Shown here: piece by piece, positions 11,719-38,014 of the stretch | How positions within the stretch are numbered: position 1 is the first letter of the stretch | Layout of the letters: each line of letters starts with the position of its first letter | DNA from: Acanthochromis polyacanthus | Taxonomy: Eukaryota > Chordata > Actinopteri > Pomacentridae | Length of the DNA: 64,000 bases | NCBI RefSeq assembly: GCF_021347895.1 | Contig: NC_067126.1 | Span: forward strand, 29,958,482 to 30,022,481 | Direction: 5' to 3' | Made by a program: the position numbers and the translations under genes | The notes under the pieces: model-generated | The model's input: the letters and a program-made list of their open reading frames with translations, nothing else | Databases searched by the model: none | Told to the model about the DNA's origin: nothing

Positions 11719-12949
11719 AGGGTGTCAATACTGTCTTCATGTGGAGCAACTTGTTTTCATAAATAATCTCCTTTAAAGAATATTATCTTCATATTGCACA
11801 ATGAAAAAGAACAACGATGTTTTTAAATGACCTCATCATGAATTGTAATTACTATTTGCAAGAAAACTCAGTTGACATTATTAAAATTGTCTTCTGTCTA
11901 GTTGTGGTGAGTGGGTGTCTATTTCTTTAGCAGCAGCAGGAAACCATAGAAATCAGACTTTTTCCAGGAAATGGGTGAGGTTGCTATAGTCTACTTATCT
12001 TTATCTTAAAACTTCTTTGCAACACCCTGTACTTTTCTCAACATAATAATTACATCTGTTTATGAGTGAACACAGACAGAATGTGTAATATCTGCATCAT
12101 CAACAGAGATCTTCAGTGTAGCTCACTCAGATGTTTCATCATTCTGTTGAAGTTTGAACTTTATGAGCGTACTTTAATCACTGAGATCTGAAGGAAAACA
12201 CCTGATGGGTGTATGACAGTTTACAAGTTTATTTTTTTTTCATTTCAAAGCCTTTTTGTACATTTAATCTTGATTTAATTTGCAAAAGCTGAGGCATAGA
12301 TCAAAAAACACAATCTTTGCAAAGTTGCATTTTCTTGCCACTGAAAGTAAAACATGCAATTTTCAGCACATTCACAATTTATAAGAAACCTTTTCAGTGT
12401 TTCTGAACACTGAAACTAAGCTGCACATAGTCTGAAGATAATTTTGGAAATGAAAACCGTTAAGTAGTATGTCAAAGCCACATCCTGTTTTGAGCTGAGC
12501 AGACATCTATACGGTGGAGAGGTCTGGTTTTGGTTTTGAGCACCTGAGAATCATAAGTGCTGCTTCAATGTTAATCTCACTAAAATATACATGATTCTTC
12601 TGTAATTTACATCACAGTGGTCTTGTTTTAAAATCCAAAGTGCTACATCAACACTGAATCTGCCCTGATTAATGCTAATCATGCTCTGTGTTTAGGGCAT
12701 GGGGAAAAACTGTTTTATTCAAGTTAGTAGGATACATAATTTCTTCTGTTATGCTTTACAATCTGTTATCTGTACATTCATTCAACTCTTGTTCATCTTC
12801 ATAATGCTGTTGTGCATTAAGCCAAACAGTGAGCCAGGCTCACCCAAAGGCTCAGGAGCCATCTCTAAATGTCTGTCTTCCCATGAAGCGGGAAGCAGTT
12901 TCAGTGTCCATTTCTTTCTGCCACCTGTGTGGAGCATGTGGATATTAAG
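11719..12949 (-). other. cytip 3' UTR and ermn/cytip intergenic sequence
   Basis: The right-hand part should be the cytip 3' UTR, since cytip is transcribed leftward with its stop at 12950. AATAAA on the minus strand occurs at 12714-12719 and again at 12228-12233, so the UTR may be about 240 or 720 nt long. Left of that I see no gene or named repeat. Confidence 0.45.
12714..12719 (-). terminator. cytip: Candidate cytip polyadenylation signal
   Basis: AATAAA on the minus strand about 230 nt past the cytip stop. A second candidate lies at 12228-12233. The sequence cannot tell which is used. Confidence 0.4.
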
Positions 12950-15390
12950 TCACTGAGTGTTCGTTCCAGTCTCCTCTTCTTCAACTGATCTCTGGAGTCC
13001 AGGAAGTAACTTGAAGATGTGTTTGCGAACACTGGCTTTCCTGCCTTTCCTGGGCAGAGTCCCAAACAAGGATGAGATCCTTGTCTCATCCCAGGAAGGA
13101 GAGAGGGAGCTGCTGCTGCCGGCCAAACTGGAGCTGCTGGAGCGGCTGAGGGCTTGGTGCTGCCGGCTGGAGCTCAGTGAGAACCTGCCCGGGCTGTCGT
13201 CTGAAGGAAAGTCTCTGGAGAAGAAGCAGCTTTCATCTGTGGTGCTGGCTGCACTGAAGGGACTGGGGGAGCTCAGATCCCCAAACACGCTGGCCACATC
13301 ACTGTCATCTGTCATCCCACTCCTGTAGCTACTGTCACTGGAAAAGCGCCGGCCACAGCGACCCCTTGGGGAATTCAGAACTTCTGAGGAATCCGTCGAG
13401 AGGTGGAGACTGCTATCATTTAAGTTACCTGAAAACACAACAAAGTCCCAGTTGGTAAAAGTCGCAGCTGGCAAGAAATTTGCAACAGGAAGTTCGTCAG
13501 CAGCTTCCAGTGAATGTTCGTTTCTCTGGGGATTACGCTTCAATTCACATCACAAAGGGTGCTGCTTTAGAGAAAATAGAATGGCAGTGAGAAAGGAAGT
13601 ACTGTGGTCTGACAGCTGAGCAAAACTTCTCACCTCGCGTTAGACGTTTTTCCTGTAATGTGAGCGCTTGCAGCTCCACCAATTTCTCACGTAGTGATTG
13701 CTGTATGGGCAAAAAACATCACGTATGTACTTTCAGTAAGAATGTCATACAGCGAGAACATTTACCTTCAAAGACCATATCTTGTAATATGACAGCAAGT
13801 ACTGTCTCGTGTGGTTTCAGTTGTGTTATGCAGCGGAATAGGCATTTTTCAGATCAACCTATTATCAACTACAGTGTGGCCACTATTACAGGTGGATTTG
13901 TGTGCTACCTGCTACTGCTTCAGTATGGCAAACAAAGACACACACCTTAAGCTGGTTCATCTTCTTCTCCAGCTCAATCTTCTTTATTATGTTTCCACAT
14001 ACAGTCTCCATCCTGGAACGACACAATAACACATAATTACACACTTTCACTCCCAAAAAGTGTTATTTTTCCATCATCATGTGTAATATTATTGCTGTAG
14101 CTCACATTAGGTTGTTGGTTGATTCTCTTATGAGCTCAAGTACCCGTTGATGAGATGATCCTTCAATGCTGGCCCCATTTATGGTGAGGATAACATCGCC
14201 TATCGCAAATGAGGATGCAAAAAAACAGGAACTAGTAAATTACGAGAAGACAAGATGGGTAAACATTGCATTTCTGCATTAGTGTTTAGGTGTGTGGGCG
14301 TGCATGGGTGGTAAGTGATAACTGTCAAACTTTATCTAACAGAAAGGTGGAACAAGGTCATTTCTGTGCAGCATATATGAAAGTGTGGCGTTTATAGGGT
14401 GGAGAGGATGTGGGTGTTTCACCTGCGGTCAGGCCAGCACTCTCAGCCACGCTGTCCTCCTGCACCTTGCACACAAACGTGCACATCTCCACTGCAGAAC
14501 TGTTTTTCAGCTGCAGGCCATAAGTCTGCAGCAAGAGATGGGTTTGTCACAAAACTTGGCAGAACACATTATTTTGGACATGAAGCGGATCTCAAAACTG
14601 TTCTTTATGTGCTTCATTTTAATGTTGTGAAAATGCAAAGTGGCTCACCTGAATTTCAAAACCGAATGTTTCATTGTCTTGCTTTTCCAGTACAATCGTG
14701 GTCCTGTGCGAAAGAATAAAAGCAAAAAAAGACAGATGATTAAACTTTAAAGGAAGGAAAAAAACAAGCCTAGTTCTTTTTAACAGACTACAAGTTAAGA
14801 AAAATGTAGTAACACACAGTAATGCTAAAGGTAAAACATCTGTTCTGTAGGAAGTAGCACAGCAGTTCTGCCATATTTACCTTTGTGGGTCCGTGTAATC
14901 AACCAGTGAGTTGGAGTTGGTTTGCTTGAGCTGCAAAAGGAGAAATGCAATCAGTTCCTCTTTAAAACAATTTAACCATTTTAAGCCTTGAAACTAATAT
15001 ATAGGAACCTATATATGCAGTTTTAGTAAGAACATGTTGATCCTGTAATGTTGCATAACTTCAGAGATTTAAATAGTTTAAAGGCTTTTGTCCAGTTGCA
15101 AAGAGCTGCTGCATTTTTGTTACACAGTTGGCAATAAATCACTGAACTCTGATTTAAATTGCAGAAGTGTAAGCATTTATGCTTTATTCTGCCTATTTAT
15201 TGCACTTGAGTTATTGTCTCACCTTGCGTACTCTGGGCAGAGAGCCTGTGTTCTGCCGGTGCCGGTCACTGCTCCCCCTCAGCGAACGCCGGTACCACAG
15301 AGAACTCTTCTTCTTCTGAGTATTATCCAGAATGTAATTGTCTTGGCTGGCCTGGCGTTGAAGTCCAGTGAAATTCATGGTGGATTGCAT
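12950..15390 (-). CDS. cytip: Cytohesin-interacting protein (CYTIP/CYBR), 8 coding exons
   Basis: CYTIP is a leukocyte scaffold that binds cytohesin ARF-GEFs and controls integrin adhesion. Coding exons, 5' to 3': 15390-15223, 14930-14881, 14703-14649, 14525-14423, 14199-14106, 14012-13946, 13700-13634, 13428-12950. All borders are GT-AG, and the total is 1083 nt (360 aa; human CYTIP is about 359). Seen: a basic N-terminus (LPRVRK), then a PDZ domain at about 75-162. Its peptide-binding loop is GFEI at 87-90, preceded by EKQDNETF and followed by AGLTAGDVILTING. A short coiled coil (exons 6-7, about 160-202) should bind cytohesin. A Ser-rich tail follows, then a C-terminal block KASVRKHIFKLLPG..RSVEEEE matching the family's conserved end. 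Upstream non-coding exons may exist. The plus-strand open frame at 12957-13328 is a shadow of the last exon. Confidence 0.93.
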
Positions 15391-16369
15391 GGTAGAGTAG
15401 TCCTTTAAAGCACCATCATGTCCTGCAGCAGCAGCTCTTCAGTGACTGTGTGGCCCTGCCCTGGCGTGCAGCTAAATGCAAAATGTGTCAAAGCGGAAAT
15501 CCACGTCATGTGATGTTGTGGTGGACCTGCATCTGCAGATCACAGCCTCATATACCTAATTTCCTGTTACCCCCTGCAACTTTTCTTTTTTGTTGTTCTC
15601 TTTCTTGAGAAGTGCTGGTCTGCTGTTCTCAAAAGAAAAGAAAGGAGAATGCTGAAGTTTTTTTGTATAATTCCCCTCCGAACAGTCCCTTTCCTTTTTG
15701 CAGTCTTAGCAATTCGATTTATGGTCTGTCAGAAATCAGCAATGCATGAAAAACTGCCACCTCACTCCTCCACCAGCACCTGCTTCCAGCCTCTCTCACT
15801 CTCAGTTTCTCAATGGACTAAGCTTCAGTCTGAGTCCTGTGTTCTGCCAAGCAGGGAGACTTGTCTTATGAGGACAGACAAAAGGCTGATTTAGCTCGAG
15901 GCCAGTGTCACGCTCCCCAAACAGACAGCACGGGTCATTGGGCTGAAGGCATCAGACATGGTTGGATCAAAAGAAAAATCACACACACGGGCAGTCTGAG
16001 CCATTGGGGAGACAATAGCTGACGGGATAAAGAAAACTGAACCATGGTGCACAAACTTTCTCCCACTGCAACACGCGTGCCTTCATAGTGTTAACCTGGA
16101 AAAAAGGGAATATCATCTTTTAAAATATGCGAAAGCTTAATTCTTTCACAGTCTTGTAGAATTGGAAAATCCTTCCACTACAGTACAGAATATAAACACA
16201 GTGGAAAGATTCCTTTACTAACAGATTGCTTCACAGCAATCCACTCTGCCCCACTGACCCCCAGCAGCTCCGTTGGCCAACTAACCACGGGACCGTCTGG
16301 AACACAGATATCGCATTTCAGCGGACATTGCAAATCCCCATCCACATTTTTGTGCAACGTGTACACAAC
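15391..16369. other. Region upstream of cytip
   Basis: Contains the likely cytip 5' UTR and promoter. A C/T-rich segment occurs near 15570-15610. No other gene, RNA gene or clear repeat was recognised. Confidence 0.3.
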
Positions 16370-17480
16370 ATTTTCAGACGCTTACAAGTTTTCCACATTT
16401 TGTTATGGTTCAGTGCCATTTTAAATGGGAATTAAGTCCATTTTTTATTCATCAGTCTGCACACAATGCTCCACAATGACCAAGTAACAACAGGGTTTTG
16501 GAGTTTTTTGTAAATTTACTAAAAATAAAAGTTCAAAAGATCCCATTTATGTGAGCATTTTGTCTCTTCACTTTGTATTTGTTTAAAGCAATTTTGGTAG
16601 CAATGACGGCCTCAGGTGTTCTTGGGATTTGTGCTGCAAGCTTAAGTTTCTAACATTCTTTGTCAAATCATTCAAGCTCCAATAGGTTGGATAGGGAGCA
16701 TTATTTCACAGCTGATATCAGATCTTTTCAAAGATGCTCTACTGGGTTCAGGTCTGGACTCTGGCTGAAGCATTCCTGGATTTTCACAGAGTTTTCTAAA
16801 AGCAACTTCTATGTTTCTTGGCGGTATGTTTCACATTGTTGTCTTTCTGAAATATTAAGCTCTGCCACAGTCTGAGATCCAAAACACTCATGATTGCTGT
16901 ATATTTTTCATCATCCATCTTTCCTCTGCTGCCACCATGAGGTGATGCTCAGTGTCCAGTTTTGTCAATGTGACATTGGGAATTGTGGCCAAATAATTCC
17001 GTCTTGGTTTAATCAGACCAGAGGATTTTGTTTCTCATGGTCTGAGAGTCATTCAGGTGCTGTTTGACAAACTCGCAGCTGGATGTCATGCATTATTAAA
17101 TGAGAAATAGCTTCTGTCTGGTTACTCAGTCATTCATAGTGACTACTGGGTCATCATTGGCCCATCTTCCTTGTGCACTCAGTGTGACTGACATAGAAAG
17201 ACAGCTGGTGGTTTGAAAAACTTCCTTTTGAGAATGATGGAGTCTAAAATCCTCTGATCAGATTTGTGCCTCGACACAGTCCTGTCTAGCAGGTCTATGG
17301 ACAGTTCTCTCAACTTCAAGGGCTCAATTCTCTCTCTAATGTACATCATCGACTTTGTAGCCTTACATAGAGAGGTCTATTTCTATATTATGCCCAATAA
17401 AATACTCACAGGTGAACTCTACTCAACTTTTTATAGGCATCTCAAGGAGCACTGATAGTGTAGCTTGCACCAGAGGAACT
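16370..17480 (-). mobile_element. Decayed Tc1-like DNA transposon
   Basis: The segment runs along the familiar fish Tc1-like consensus. It starts with a CCACATTTTGTTATG-type end and an AATTTACTAAAAATAAAAG block, passes CAGAGGATTTTGTTTCTCATGG, and ends at CATCTCAAGGAGCACTGATAG. The transposase would be on the minus strand. Its N-terminal helix-turn-helix start is visible near 17255-17310 (an ELSIDLLDRTVSRHKS-like translation). Stops, deletions and rearranged blocks break the frame, so it is an inactive relic. Confidence 0.75.
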
Positions 17481-18604
17481 TTTCATTATGCTAACTTGTC
17501 TTCTCGCTCTCCCCACTCATGTCTCTTCTTTGTGTCCTTCCAATGAGGATGTAAAAGGAAAGGGTATACCTGTGTTTTCTCAGCTGTTTCTAAGCTCCTC
17601 CGAAAGCTTCCTCTCTCCTCACTCTCCATCTCCTCAAGCTGCATTAATGGGACTGAAAGATCCTCCTCACAGTAAAGGGGAAAGGATTTCCAGGTCAAGG
17701 GAGAAATGTGGACATGAGGAAGCATAAGTAGCAGATTAATAAATGTTTCAGAGCTCCGCTGTGAGTGTCATAACTGAGTCTGAATGCTTATGTAGATGTG
17801 ATATTTTAGAGATTATTTTATAATAAATAACTCACAACAACAACAAAAAACAGTCTTTACTTAGTTTAGGATGAATCTGAAACCTAAAACTGTGGAAATT
17901 CTGTATGTGGTGTACAGAAAAGTAATTATCTGATAGCCACCCATTCACTCCCAGATTAAAATATAGAAACAAAAGTATTAGAGAGTATAATGTATAAAAA
18001 CGGGCAAAATATAAATTTGAACAGAATTTTATATGCACTCAGAGTTGTGGCCATAATTGTAATTCTAGACGCAACCCAAAGTAAAAATACTTTCACACTT
18101 GAAATGATGTGAGAATTTTTTCTTGGAGTACATCTCTTTAAAGTGGATAAAATACTTTATTAGTAAGTATTTTCTTTATTAGGCGAAAACTTCATAATTC
18201 TGAGTTTTTCAATGTGTCTCATAAATCTCAACCAAGTGACCCTATGTAACCTTCTACTATGTGACAAGCATCACGCTATAATCAGTTAAAGCAACTGAAA
18301 GCACAACGTTGAGGCATTGACTCATCTGTGAAGTACTGATGGCTTCAGGCTTACATCTTTATTTCCCCTGTCTAACGGACATTGACAGCATCAGCGCAAA
18401 GAGAGCGGCTGAAAGCGGAGATGAGTCAAGTCAGTTGAAGTAGTGCTCAGTGTGACGGGGAAGATAAAAGTTACTTGATAAGTTGTTTCGGGAAATTCTG
18501 ACCTACATGCAGTAACCAGCACAGCTCTGCACAATCAGTGCTTTCAGAACTACAAGTGCAATATAGGACATTTTGTAACAAAGAAAAAAATCCTTGAAAA
18601 ACAG
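17481..18604. other. cytip/acvr1c intergenic sequence
   Basis: No gene, named repeat or RNA gene was recognised. Opposite-strand open frames of 79 aa at about 17486-17727 overlap each other and have no recognisable motif. Confidence 0.3.
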
Positions 18605-21080
18605 TTTATTGACCCACTGATATCACATTTCTATACAGAATAAATAGTGCAAGACAAAAGATACAATGCAGTTGAATGAAATCCACATCTGAGCAACAAC
18701 ACAGAACAGTGTTACGGAAAACAAATGAGTGAAACTAAATGAGTGGAGGGTTTGAAAATCAGATGTAGGTCCTATTATATGAAAGCTGTATCATATTTGT
18801 ATATATTCAGCTATATCATATACAATAATATTGAAAAGACACCGGTCAGAAATTGCACATGGTGATCACTCCTCTTTGGAATGACTGATAAGTCTTTCAC
18901 ATGCTTTGCTCACAGCTTGCCCCACGTCATTCTTCTGATTCTTGAAGAAGCAGAAATGACACAAACGACAACATTGGCTCAGCATAGATCCAACTTAAGA
19001 TAAACAACTAACATACCTATATTATAGGTATTTTTCAATGGACAGAGGCAGGGCCAGTTAGTTTGATAAAGCATTTTTTTAACACTTCCTATCTTTATTC
19101 TCTGCAACACAGTCAGACAATAATCATCTCACAGAATAAAATACACAAAGACTTCCAAAATTAACTGATATCTGCCAACACAGCAACAGGCTACTGTACG
19201 CAGCTTGTTTTCGAGGAGGTGCTGATGCTACATATCATTCAGTAATTATGACACCTTGGTAACAGGAATACTGTTAAACTGTAACACTGACACCAAGCAG
19301 CTATATGGAAGTAAGTCATTCGCTTTAGTAACTAAAATACCATGAACACGTGATCAGGAGCTACAGAAAGCCTTGGTGTACGTACATGTTTTCATCCAAA
19401 GCACCAATTGCACAGTTAGACTGCAATGATCAATCAGATTCACATCTTTGAGTACAGGGTCACTTCACATGATATGAAACACGCACACGCGCTGGTCCAT
19501 ACAAGCACACACTGCACTTTCCCTAAGCCTGTTATGTCAAGGCTTTATAGGCCACGTCAGACAGTGGCATTAGTGATCCTAATGTGGACCAATCACTCAA
19601 ACTGTGCTCCCCAAGTGAAAAGCTGATTTACCACCAGTGTTAATGTTCACACTTAACACAGTGTCACTTTGTGCTACTTTTGCTTCTACGTTGACCTTTT
19701 TGGATCTGTTTTTTTGTATGTTGTCATCACTTTCTTTTTAGATTTGTCTTATTGTTATGTTTTTTATGTGATACAATAGGAAACCTGCTGCAAAACTGAG
19801 TAAGCCTCATAGCATTATACACGTAAATACTATTATATGATACTTTTCCCTCTTTAAAAAAATAAAAACACCTGTTGCCAAAGTTAGCAATACTGAAATT
19901 AAATTCAAGTCCATGAATATATATACAAAGACTATCATACAGCTATCAGAGAGCAGTTCTTTCCAATATCCAAAAGCTTTAGGTGCAAAATATATATATT
20001 AGGAATTTATAGATTTACCTATCTGTATATCAAGAATAATATTTAAATGTTTGAAGCACTAGCTGTGCCATAAAGGCTCTTTAAAAGGACGTGTCTGCAA
20101 AAAAATAAACATCTAGCCTGAGAGTAGTGCCAGAAGAAAGGTCAAATTGTAATGCAAATCAAAGCTTGTTACCATGACCATTTTAAAACAGACCAAGACT
20201 AAACTCTGGTTTGTCAGGCTCAGCTTTCATTAGTTCAAGCTATGCTCCGTGAGTCTCAGCTGAATGTATCGCGTGGCTGTAGTGGTAGTAGATGAAAAAT
20301 CCAGTCATTGGAGGGATAAACTATAAATGTCTGTATCTTGTAGTTATAGAGGTATTTAGACCAGCAAACAAACTGTTCAATGGGTTGACAGTCATTCATC
20401 TCTATAAAGACACCCTGAATAATCAATACTCAGAAATTGAGCATGGTTTATTAGAAAGTCGTGGATATATTTAGCTAAACATTCTCTGCTAGCTGTAAAT
20501 GCACAGCTGTTTTCCAGCGAAGTGTGGAGGAAACTACCCAGAGTTTTCAACAAAACATTAAAGTACGTCAATGCTGGTCAAAATATGCAAAAGCATCTAT
20601 AATATTTTTTTTTTATCAGGGACAGTTAATGTGCGTCATTAAAAACCAGTCAGAATCCACTGGGGATTTTATCTAGTATTCTCTGTGATTGTCATTTAGC
20701 ACGCATCCTACCCAGCAGTACTGCATTTGCTGCAAGATATGGCACAAAACACAAAACAATGTGCAACTTCAAGCTTTGGGCACTTAAAATACTGAGGTAG
20801 CAAAACAATCTCTATATACATCACATATTTCATATGGCTCTTCCTACCAAAAATGTAGCATTTTGGTTAAAATGTCGGTCGATTAGGTGCCTAAGCTTCC
20901 ATAGACACCTCCTACAACACTTTGGCACCAGCAACAACCTGATGAAGCTCTCTAGAGGCGTGATTGCGTCCTGAAGAGGGCAGCCTCAGGCAGTAAGAGA
21001 GGACAGTTTCTCCCTGTTTTCTCCCAGTCCGTCATGTTGCACCAGCGCCCGCACCAGTACTGATCTGCACGGCAACAAAT
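18590..21080 (-). other. acvr1c: acvr1c 3' UTR (probable)
   Basis: About 2.5 kb separates the acvr1c stop from a minus-strand AATAAA at 18605-18610. The stretch is AT-rich, contains no recognised repeat and has only short incidental open frames, consistent with a long 3' UTR. An earlier end is possible. Confidence 0.45.
18605..18610 (-). terminator. acvr1c: Candidate acvr1c polyadenylation signal
   Basis: AATAAA on the minus strand, about 2.5 kb downstream of the acvr1c stop codon. Chosen because no cytip sequence intervenes; use is unproven. Confidence 0.35.
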
Positions 21081-33870
<12,790 letters not shown>

Positions 33871-34150
33871 GGTGAGAGCCGCATCTGCTCGGACGCACCG
33901 TTTTTACGCAGCAACTCTGCACAAATCACCCAAATCATACATGTTGCGGTAAAGTCCATCGGCCGTGGCACCCCGACACGAATGTCTCGCACAGTAAGTG
34001 ACCGGGGGAGGAAACTGTAAACCGCAATTTGCTCCGCCTCTGTTGACTGGAATTTAAGAGGATTACTGCTGCAGACCTCTGATAAAGACATGTGAATAGG
34101 AGCCAGAGAGAAAGTGCGCTGCACATCCATTTAACTGTAAACATTACCCC
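33871..34150 (-). promoter_or_regulatory. acvr1c: acvr1c 5' UTR and proximal promoter
   Basis: Sequence immediately upstream of the acvr1c start codon, with several CpGs between about 33880 and 34030. No TATA box was recognised. Overlapping minus-strand open frames (33867-34130, 33935-34144) are not in frame with a known protein. Confidence 0.45.
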
Positions 34151-35319
34151 CTAGCTGCATGCTGGGTATGCAATTGACCTTTGTGTGCTAAATATGAAGT
34201 ATAATTACAATGATGAGTTTCACAAGAGCCACAGAATTACAGCATCACACCCCTGAACTCCTTATTGAGCACAACAGACAAGGTCTCAAAGTGAAAATAA
34301 ATATCCCAGTGATCTTTCCCAGCTCTCCATGTGTTCACAACCTGCTGGTGGACCAATAAGCTATCTATAACAACATGCATTAGTTTTCAGGGGGACAGTT
34401 GCTAAGCTGCTTGGAGCCCCTGGGGCACAAAAATGTGTTGCTGTCGTCCTGTTGTGTATGTACTCTATTGTCTTTCCTTGTAATTAGTGCCAATTAGTTC
34501 ATGCGAAATTGTTGTTGTTATGACTAAACAAAATTTTATTTGTGAATATGCACCATGTCAACTCAACATAAAGTAAAACTAATGTGGGTTTAAATCTAGA
34601 TTTTCAAACACATCTATGTTACAAGACGTGATTGCTTAATGATGCTTCATTGTATTTTCTGTTTACTTCCTGTTTAAAGTTTTATTGTCATTAAGATTTA
34701 ATTTACCAATTAAACATTCAATTTTTAATTAAATGATTAAGGTTTAATAATCTAATTCAATGATTTTAATGTTTAGCATTCTTCTTGTTTAATTGTAATT
34801 TTAAAATGTTTCTAAAATATAAAATATTGTTCATATAAAAATATAAAATACTGTTCATAAAATATTTCATCTTTAGTGTTTAATATTTTGATTGAAGAAA
34901 TGTTTAATTTCATAATTACAAGTTTTGTATCTTCTGATTAATTGTCTAAATATTTTGTCTGTTTAATATAATTTTATTTTATTTCATGTTTAATTTTCTT
35001 TTTAAATTTTTTATTGTATTAAATGTTTTTCCTTTGATTTAATTGCTTTTATAAATGTAATTTATTTCTTTAATCTTTTTATTCTGTCAAGATTTTAACC
35101 CCAACCTTAAAAATGAAACAAACCCTTAAATTATAATAAAAATAATTCTGTTGTCACAATCATGAGTTAGTCAGTTATTCAGTTTATCAATTCAACTTTA
35201 TTTGTTTAGCACCTTTCACACAGATGATAAAACTACACAAGCAAAGAGAAAAAAACTATGCTAAAACTATGATTAAAAATCAAAAACATTTCAAAAAAAG
35301 ATTTAACATGGTAATAAAA
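34151..35319. other. AT-rich spacer before the satellite
   Basis: From about 34640 to 35110 the sequence is very AT-rich, with TTTAAT/TGTTTAAT-type words recurring at irregular spacing. No gene is seen. From about 35225 the first degenerate versions of the satellite words (AAACTATG, AAAATC) appear. Confidence 0.5.
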
Positions 35320-35807
35320 TATGTTGTGAAACATCATAGTCAAAAACTTCAGAAAAGTCACAAAAAACGTCATAGTTTAGTAAGTCATCCGAAAATGGAC
35401 AAAAACGTCATCGTTTAGTATGTTGTCCGAAAATGGACAAAAAACTTCATAATTTAGTATGCCGTCTGGAAATGGACTAAAAAAGTCATCGTTTAGTATG
35501 TCGTCCGAAAATGGACTAAAAAAGTCATAGTTTAGTATGTTGTCCGAAAATTTTAAAAAAGTCATTTTTTTGTCCGAAAATGGACAAAAACGTCATAGTT
35601 TAGTATGTCGTCCGAAAATGGACAAAAAACTTCATGGTTTAGTATGTCATCTGAAAATGGACAAAAAATGTCATAGTTCTGTTTGTCGTCCGAAAATGTA
35701 CTACAAAAGTCAGTTTACTATGTCGTCTGAAAATGGACTACAAAAGTCATAGTGTGTCATCTGAAAATGGACAACAAACATCATAGTTTAGTATATCGTT
35801 TAGTATA

Positions 35808-36300
35808 ATGTTTTCCTCAACTCCAGTCCGGTCCAGTTTTTATAGCGATCCAGTCCACGGTTTCCTCCACTCCAGTCCGGTCCAGTTTTTGGAGCGATCC
35901 GGTCCACGGATTCCTCAACTCCAGTCCGGTCCACTTTTTGGAGCGATCTGGTCCATGTTTTCCTCAACTCCAATCCGGTCCACTTTTTGGTCTGATCCGG
36001 TCCACGTTTTCCTAAACTCCAGTCCAGTCCACTTTTTGGAGCGATCCAGTCCCTGTTTTCCTCAACTCCAGTCCGGTCCAGTTTTTGGAGCGATCCGGTC
36101 CACGGTTGCCGCCACTCCAGTCCGGTCCAGTTTTTGGAACGATCCGGTCCACGGTTTCCTCAACTCCAGTCCGTCCACTTTTTGGAGTGATCCGGTCCAC
36201 GTTTTCCTCAACTCAATTTCGGTCCAGTTTTTGGAGCGATCCGGTCCACATTTTCCTCAGCTCCAGTCTGGTCCATTTTTTGGAGCGATACGGTCTGGAA
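35808..36300 (+). repeat. Satellite B block 1 (10 x 49 nt)
   Basis: Ten 49-nt units, the most diverged block (CCTCCACTCC, GCCGCCACTCC and CCTAAACTCC variants). It starts at ATGTTTTCCTCAA and ends at CGGTCTGGAAAA, like the other five blocks. Confidence 0.95.
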
Positions 36301-36805
36301 AAAGGCATAGTTTAGTATGTCGTCCGAAAATGGACTAAAAAAGTCATAGTTTAGTACGTCGTCCGAAAATGGACTAAAAAAGTCAGAGTTTAGTATGTCG
36401 TCCAACAATGGACTAAGAAAGTCATAGTTTAGCATTTCATCCGAAAATGGAAAAAAAGTCATTTTTTGTCAGAAAATGGACAAAAACGTCATAGTTTAGC
36501 ATGTCATCCAAAAATGGAAAAAAAATCATTTTTTGTCAGAAAATGGACAAAAACGTCATACGTCATGTATGTCATCCGAAAATGAACAAAAAACATAATA
36601 GATTAGTATGTCGTCCGAAAATGGACTATAAAAGTCAGAGTTTACTATGTCGTCCGAAAATGGACTACAAAGGTCATAGTTTAGTGTGTCGTCCGAAAAT
36701 GGAAAAAAAAGCCATTTTTTGTCAGAAAATGCACAAAAACGTCATCGTTCAGTATGTCATCCTAAAATGGACAACAAACATCATAGTTTAGTATATCATC
36801 CTAAA

Positions 36806-37200
36806 ATGTTTTCCTCAACTCCAGTCCGGTCCACTTTTTGGAGCAATCCGGTCCACAGTTTCCGCAACTCCAGTCCGGTCCACTTTTTGGAGCGATCCGG
36901 TCCACGTTTTCCTCAACTCCAGTCCGGTCCACTTTTTGGTCTGATCCGGTCCACGTTTTCCTCAACTCCAGTCCGGTCCACTTTTTGGAGCGATCCGGTC
37001 CACGTTTTCCTCAACTCCATTCCGGTCCACTTTTTGGAGCGATCCGGTCCACGTTTTCCTCAACTCCAGTCCGGTCCACTTTTTGGTCTGATCCGGTCCA
37101 CGTTTTCCTCAACTCCAGTCCGGTCCACTTTTTGGAGCGATCCGGTCCACGTTTTCCTCAACTCCAGTCCGGTCCACTTTTGGAGCGATACGGTCTGGAA
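36806..37200 (+). repeat. Satellite B block 2 (8 x 49 nt)
   Basis: Eight 49-nt units. The GGTCTGATCC variant replaces GGAGCGATCC in the third and sixth units, suggesting an internal three-unit higher-order period. Left border after TCATCCTAAA, right border CGGTCTGGAAAATGGC. Confidence 0.95.
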
Positions 37201-38014
37201 AATGGCATAGTTTAGTAAGTCGTCCGAAAATGGACAAAAAAACGTCATAGTTTAGTATGTCGTCCGAAAATGGACAAGAAACGTAATTATTTAGTATGAC
37301 ATCCGAAAATGGAAAAAAAAAACCCTCATAGTTTAGTATGTCGTCCGAAAATGGATAAAAAAATGTCATTTTTTGTCCGAAAATGGACAAAAAACATCGA
37401 AGTTTAGTATGTGGTCTGAAAATGGACAAAAAACGTCATAGTTCAGTATGTCGTCTGAAAATGGACAAAAAAGTCACAGTTTAGTATGTCGTCTGAAAAT
37501 GGACAAAAAACGTCATTTTTTGTCCAAAAATGGATAAAAACGTCATAGTTTTGTATGTCGTCCGAAAATGGACAACAAATGTCATAGTTTATTATATTGT
37601 CCGAAAATGGGCAAAAACATCATAATTTAGTATGCCGTCTGAAAATGAACAAAAAAACATCATAGTTTAGTATGTAGTCCGAAAATGGACAAAAATGTCA
37701 TACTTTAGTATGTCGTCCGAAAACGGACAAAAAACGTCATTGTTTAGTATGTCATCCGAAAATGGTTAAAAAAAAACCCTCATAGTTTAGTATGTCGTCC
37801 GAAAATGGATAAAGAAAACGTCATTTTTTGTCCAAAAATGGACAAAAAACATCGAAGTTTAGTATGTGGTCTGAAAATGGACAAAAAAAGTAACAGTTTA
37901 GTATGTCGTCCGAAAATGGACAAAAAACATCATTTTCTGTCCGAAAATGGATAAAAATGTCATAGTTTTGTATGGCGTCCGAAAATGGACAGAAAACGTC
38001 ATAGTTTTGTATGA

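Noticed and set aside
12957..13328. 123-aa plus-strand open frame
   Set aside because: Exact antisense shadow of the Ser-rich last exon of cytip.
12950..13543. 197-aa single-exon reading of the cytip C-terminus starting at 13543
   Set aside because: The part upstream of 13428 is intron; the acceptor TTTTCAG at 13429-13435 joins in frame to the coiled-coil exon.
35808..37210. Open frames of 125-176 aa in the repeat array (for example 35808-36338, 36686-37210, 40829-41350)
   Set aside because: They are translations of tandem 39- and 49-nt units, open on both strands, with no start context, splice structure or known domain.
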